In this document: piece after piece, positions 4,786 to 5,854 of the stretch | How the letters are laid out: each line of letters begins with the position of its first letter | Numbering within the stretch: position 1 is the stretch's first letter | DNA from: Dehalococcoidia bacterium | GTDB taxonomy: Bacteria; Chloroflexota; Dehalococcoidia; Lucifugimonadales; JAGWBF01 | DNA: 5,854 nt | Direction: 5' to 3' | NCBI GenBank assembly: GCA_021296015.1 | Contig: JAGWBG010000108.1 | Span: forward strand, 2,238 to 8,091 | Notes under the pieces: model-generated | Database searches by the model: none | The model's input: only the letters and a program-made list of their open reading frames with translations | What the model was told of the DNA's origin: nothing | Position numbers and translations under genes: made by a program

Positions 4786-5854
4786 TCACTGCGCCAAAGT
4801 CACTGCCACGCCGAAATGGTCCGAGGCCAGGTTATCCGTCATTGAGAAGTCACTTGTGTTAAGGTCGCTGGATACCCATATATAGTCAATGCGCTTGGAC
4901 GGATTGTCCGACGGCCACGTATAACCGTGACCCACCCCCCGAGGGGATATGCCTTGCTCCGAGGTGGACCGGCGTCCTCCAGCGGGGTCTTTTGAGGAGT
5001 ACAGGAAGGCATCTTTCAAACCTGCGTCCTCAAGCAAAAGCATCTCCGGAGCATCCGGTAACGCATTGAAGTCCCCTATGAGGACGCTCCTAACATCATT
5101 GTTCAAAGCCTTGAGGACCGCTCGCACTTGTGGGTCCCTCAGATGTCCTTCATCGGGCAGGTGATGCAAATGGGTTGCGATGACCGTCAGTGGCCCGCCA
5201 TCGCCAATGTCAATCCGAGATACGATTAGGCCCCGCTTTAGCTGCAACTGGGAGTTATTTGACATAGGCTCATTACGGGCATCCAGTATGGGGTAGCGGC
5301 TAAGGATGGCGCTACCCCATACCGAGTCCGCAGTAGGACCCCACACATAGGTCATATCAAGCCTCCGAGACAGCCACACCAGCGTGTCGAAAGAACCGTC
5401 TATTACCCATCCGCGAGAAACTTCCTGCAAAGCGATAATATCAGGGTCCTGGTCTTCAATGGTGTCGGCCAGTTCCTCTATCGCAAGGTAGCCATCAACG
5501 TCGAAGCCCTGGTGCAGGTTGTAAGACATCACCCTGATTGGGAAACCTTCGGAGGCTGACTCAGGCTGAGGTTCATCCCAAGCCGCCAGGTAAGCGAGAG
5601 GTAGAACAAGCAGCAGGATAGATAGCACAATGGGAGCCCAATCTTGTACCAATCCCGGTCGAAGGGTATGTATTCTGGCCCGATACCTGGAAGATATGAG
5701 CATTGTGCCCGAAACAGTCAGGAGAAGTATAATCACCGCAACGGGAGCGATGATGGCAGCCCCCCCGGGGAGGTCGAACTCATAGTTAACGTAGTACACA
5801 AAGTTCAGCACCAGGAAAAGCAGCATACCCAGACCACAGGCTCCGGTTATGTCA
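4786..5854 (-). CDS. Membrane-anchored EEP-fold phosphoesterase (partial, N-terminus outside window)
   Basis: This is a metal-dependent endonuclease/exonuclease/phosphatase family hydrolase. Residues below are numbered from the ATG at 5824-5826. The catalytic set is complete: N103 in MSYNLHQG, E135 in ALQEVSRG, H219 in ATHLHHLP, D252 and N254 in GDFNALPD, D314 in RIDYIW, and D336-H337 in ASDHFG. Hydrophobic segments at about 1-15, 21-45 and 65-83 precede the domain. The basic loop 46-60 between the last two should be cytoplasmic, which places the catalytic domain outside the membrane. The reading frame stays open to the right edge and the first hydrophobic segment continues upstream. The ATG has no good Shine-Dalgarno, so the real protein is probably longer with more membrane helices. 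The substrate (phospholipid headgroup, inositol phosphate or nucleic acid) cannot be assigned. It is convergent with hsp20 and has no evident link to heat shock. Confidence 0.85.
   Translation of the reverse strand, partial: DITGACGLGMLLFLVLNFVYYVNYEFDLPGGAAIIAPVAVIILLLTVSGTMLISSRYRARIHTLRPGLVQDWAPIVLSILLLVLPLAYLAAWDEPQPESASEGFPIRVMSYNLHQGFDVDGYLAIEELADTIEDQDPDIIALQEVSRGWVIDGSFDTLVWLSRRLDMTYVWGPTADSVWGSAILSRYPILDARNEPMSNNSQLQLKRGLIVSRIDIGDGGPLTVIATHLHHLPDEGHLRDPQVRAVLKALNNDVRSVLIGDFNALPDAPEMLLLEDAGLKDAFLYSSKDPAGGRRSTSEQGISPRGVGHGYTWPSDNPSKRIDYIWVSSDLNTSDFSMTDNLASDHFGVAVTLAQ

Overview
The window is a compact heat-shock locus of a bacterium, with moderately high G+C genes and a strikingly A+T-rich divergent control region. 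The mix of an HspR-type MerR repressor, a zinc-finger-less J protein, an Hsp100 with a short ClpC-like middle domain and an Hsp20 points to a lineage that uses HspR control (Actinomycetota, Chloroflexota and Deinococcota are the usual ones). My best guess is Chloroflexota, perhaps Dehalococcoidia, but this rests on impression of the proteins and not on a search.

Layout. Positions 98-3847 on the minus strand are a three-gene operon transcribed leftward: a CbpA-type J-domain co-chaperone (2924-3847), hspR (2577-2918) and a Clp/Hsp100 ATPase (98-2557). The genes are separated by only 5 and 19 bases, and the Shine-Dalgarno of hspR lies inside the last two codons and stop of the J-protein gene. 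A strong hairpin at 32-61 closes the operon. Positions 3848-4046 form a divergent promoter region, with a TTGACA-N17-TAGAAT promoter facing left and a perfect TTGACA-N17-TATAAT promoter facing right. The rightward promoter drives a small heat-shock protein, hsp20 (4047-4514), followed by a GC-rich hairpin (4560-4594). Positions 4602-4740 hold a 70-base palindromic element and smaller hairpins with no gene. From 4786 to the right edge, on the minus strand and convergent with hsp20, is a membrane-anchored endonuclease/exonuclease/phosphatase (EEP) family protein whose N-terminus lies outside the window.

How it works together (inference). HspR probably represses both divergent units: the hsp20 promoter carries a sequence close to the HspR operator (HAIR) inside its core. 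The J protein, Hsp100 and Hsp20 would form a disaggregation, holding and possibly degradation set; no dnaK or grpE is present here. The Hsp100 looks mostly like ClpB in its N and AAA+ domains, but has the short middle domain of ClpC and a Gly-Phe loop where ClpC binds ClpP.

The most interesting non-coding signal is the roughly 64-base leader of hsp20. It can fold so that the whole Shine-Dalgarno pairs with an upstream arm containing UGCU opposite AGGA with a G-G mismatch, which is the arrangement of ROSE-type RNA thermometers. The same arm can instead pair with an upstream Shine-Dalgarno-like decoy. This suggests two layers of heat control, HspR at transcription and RNA melting at translation.
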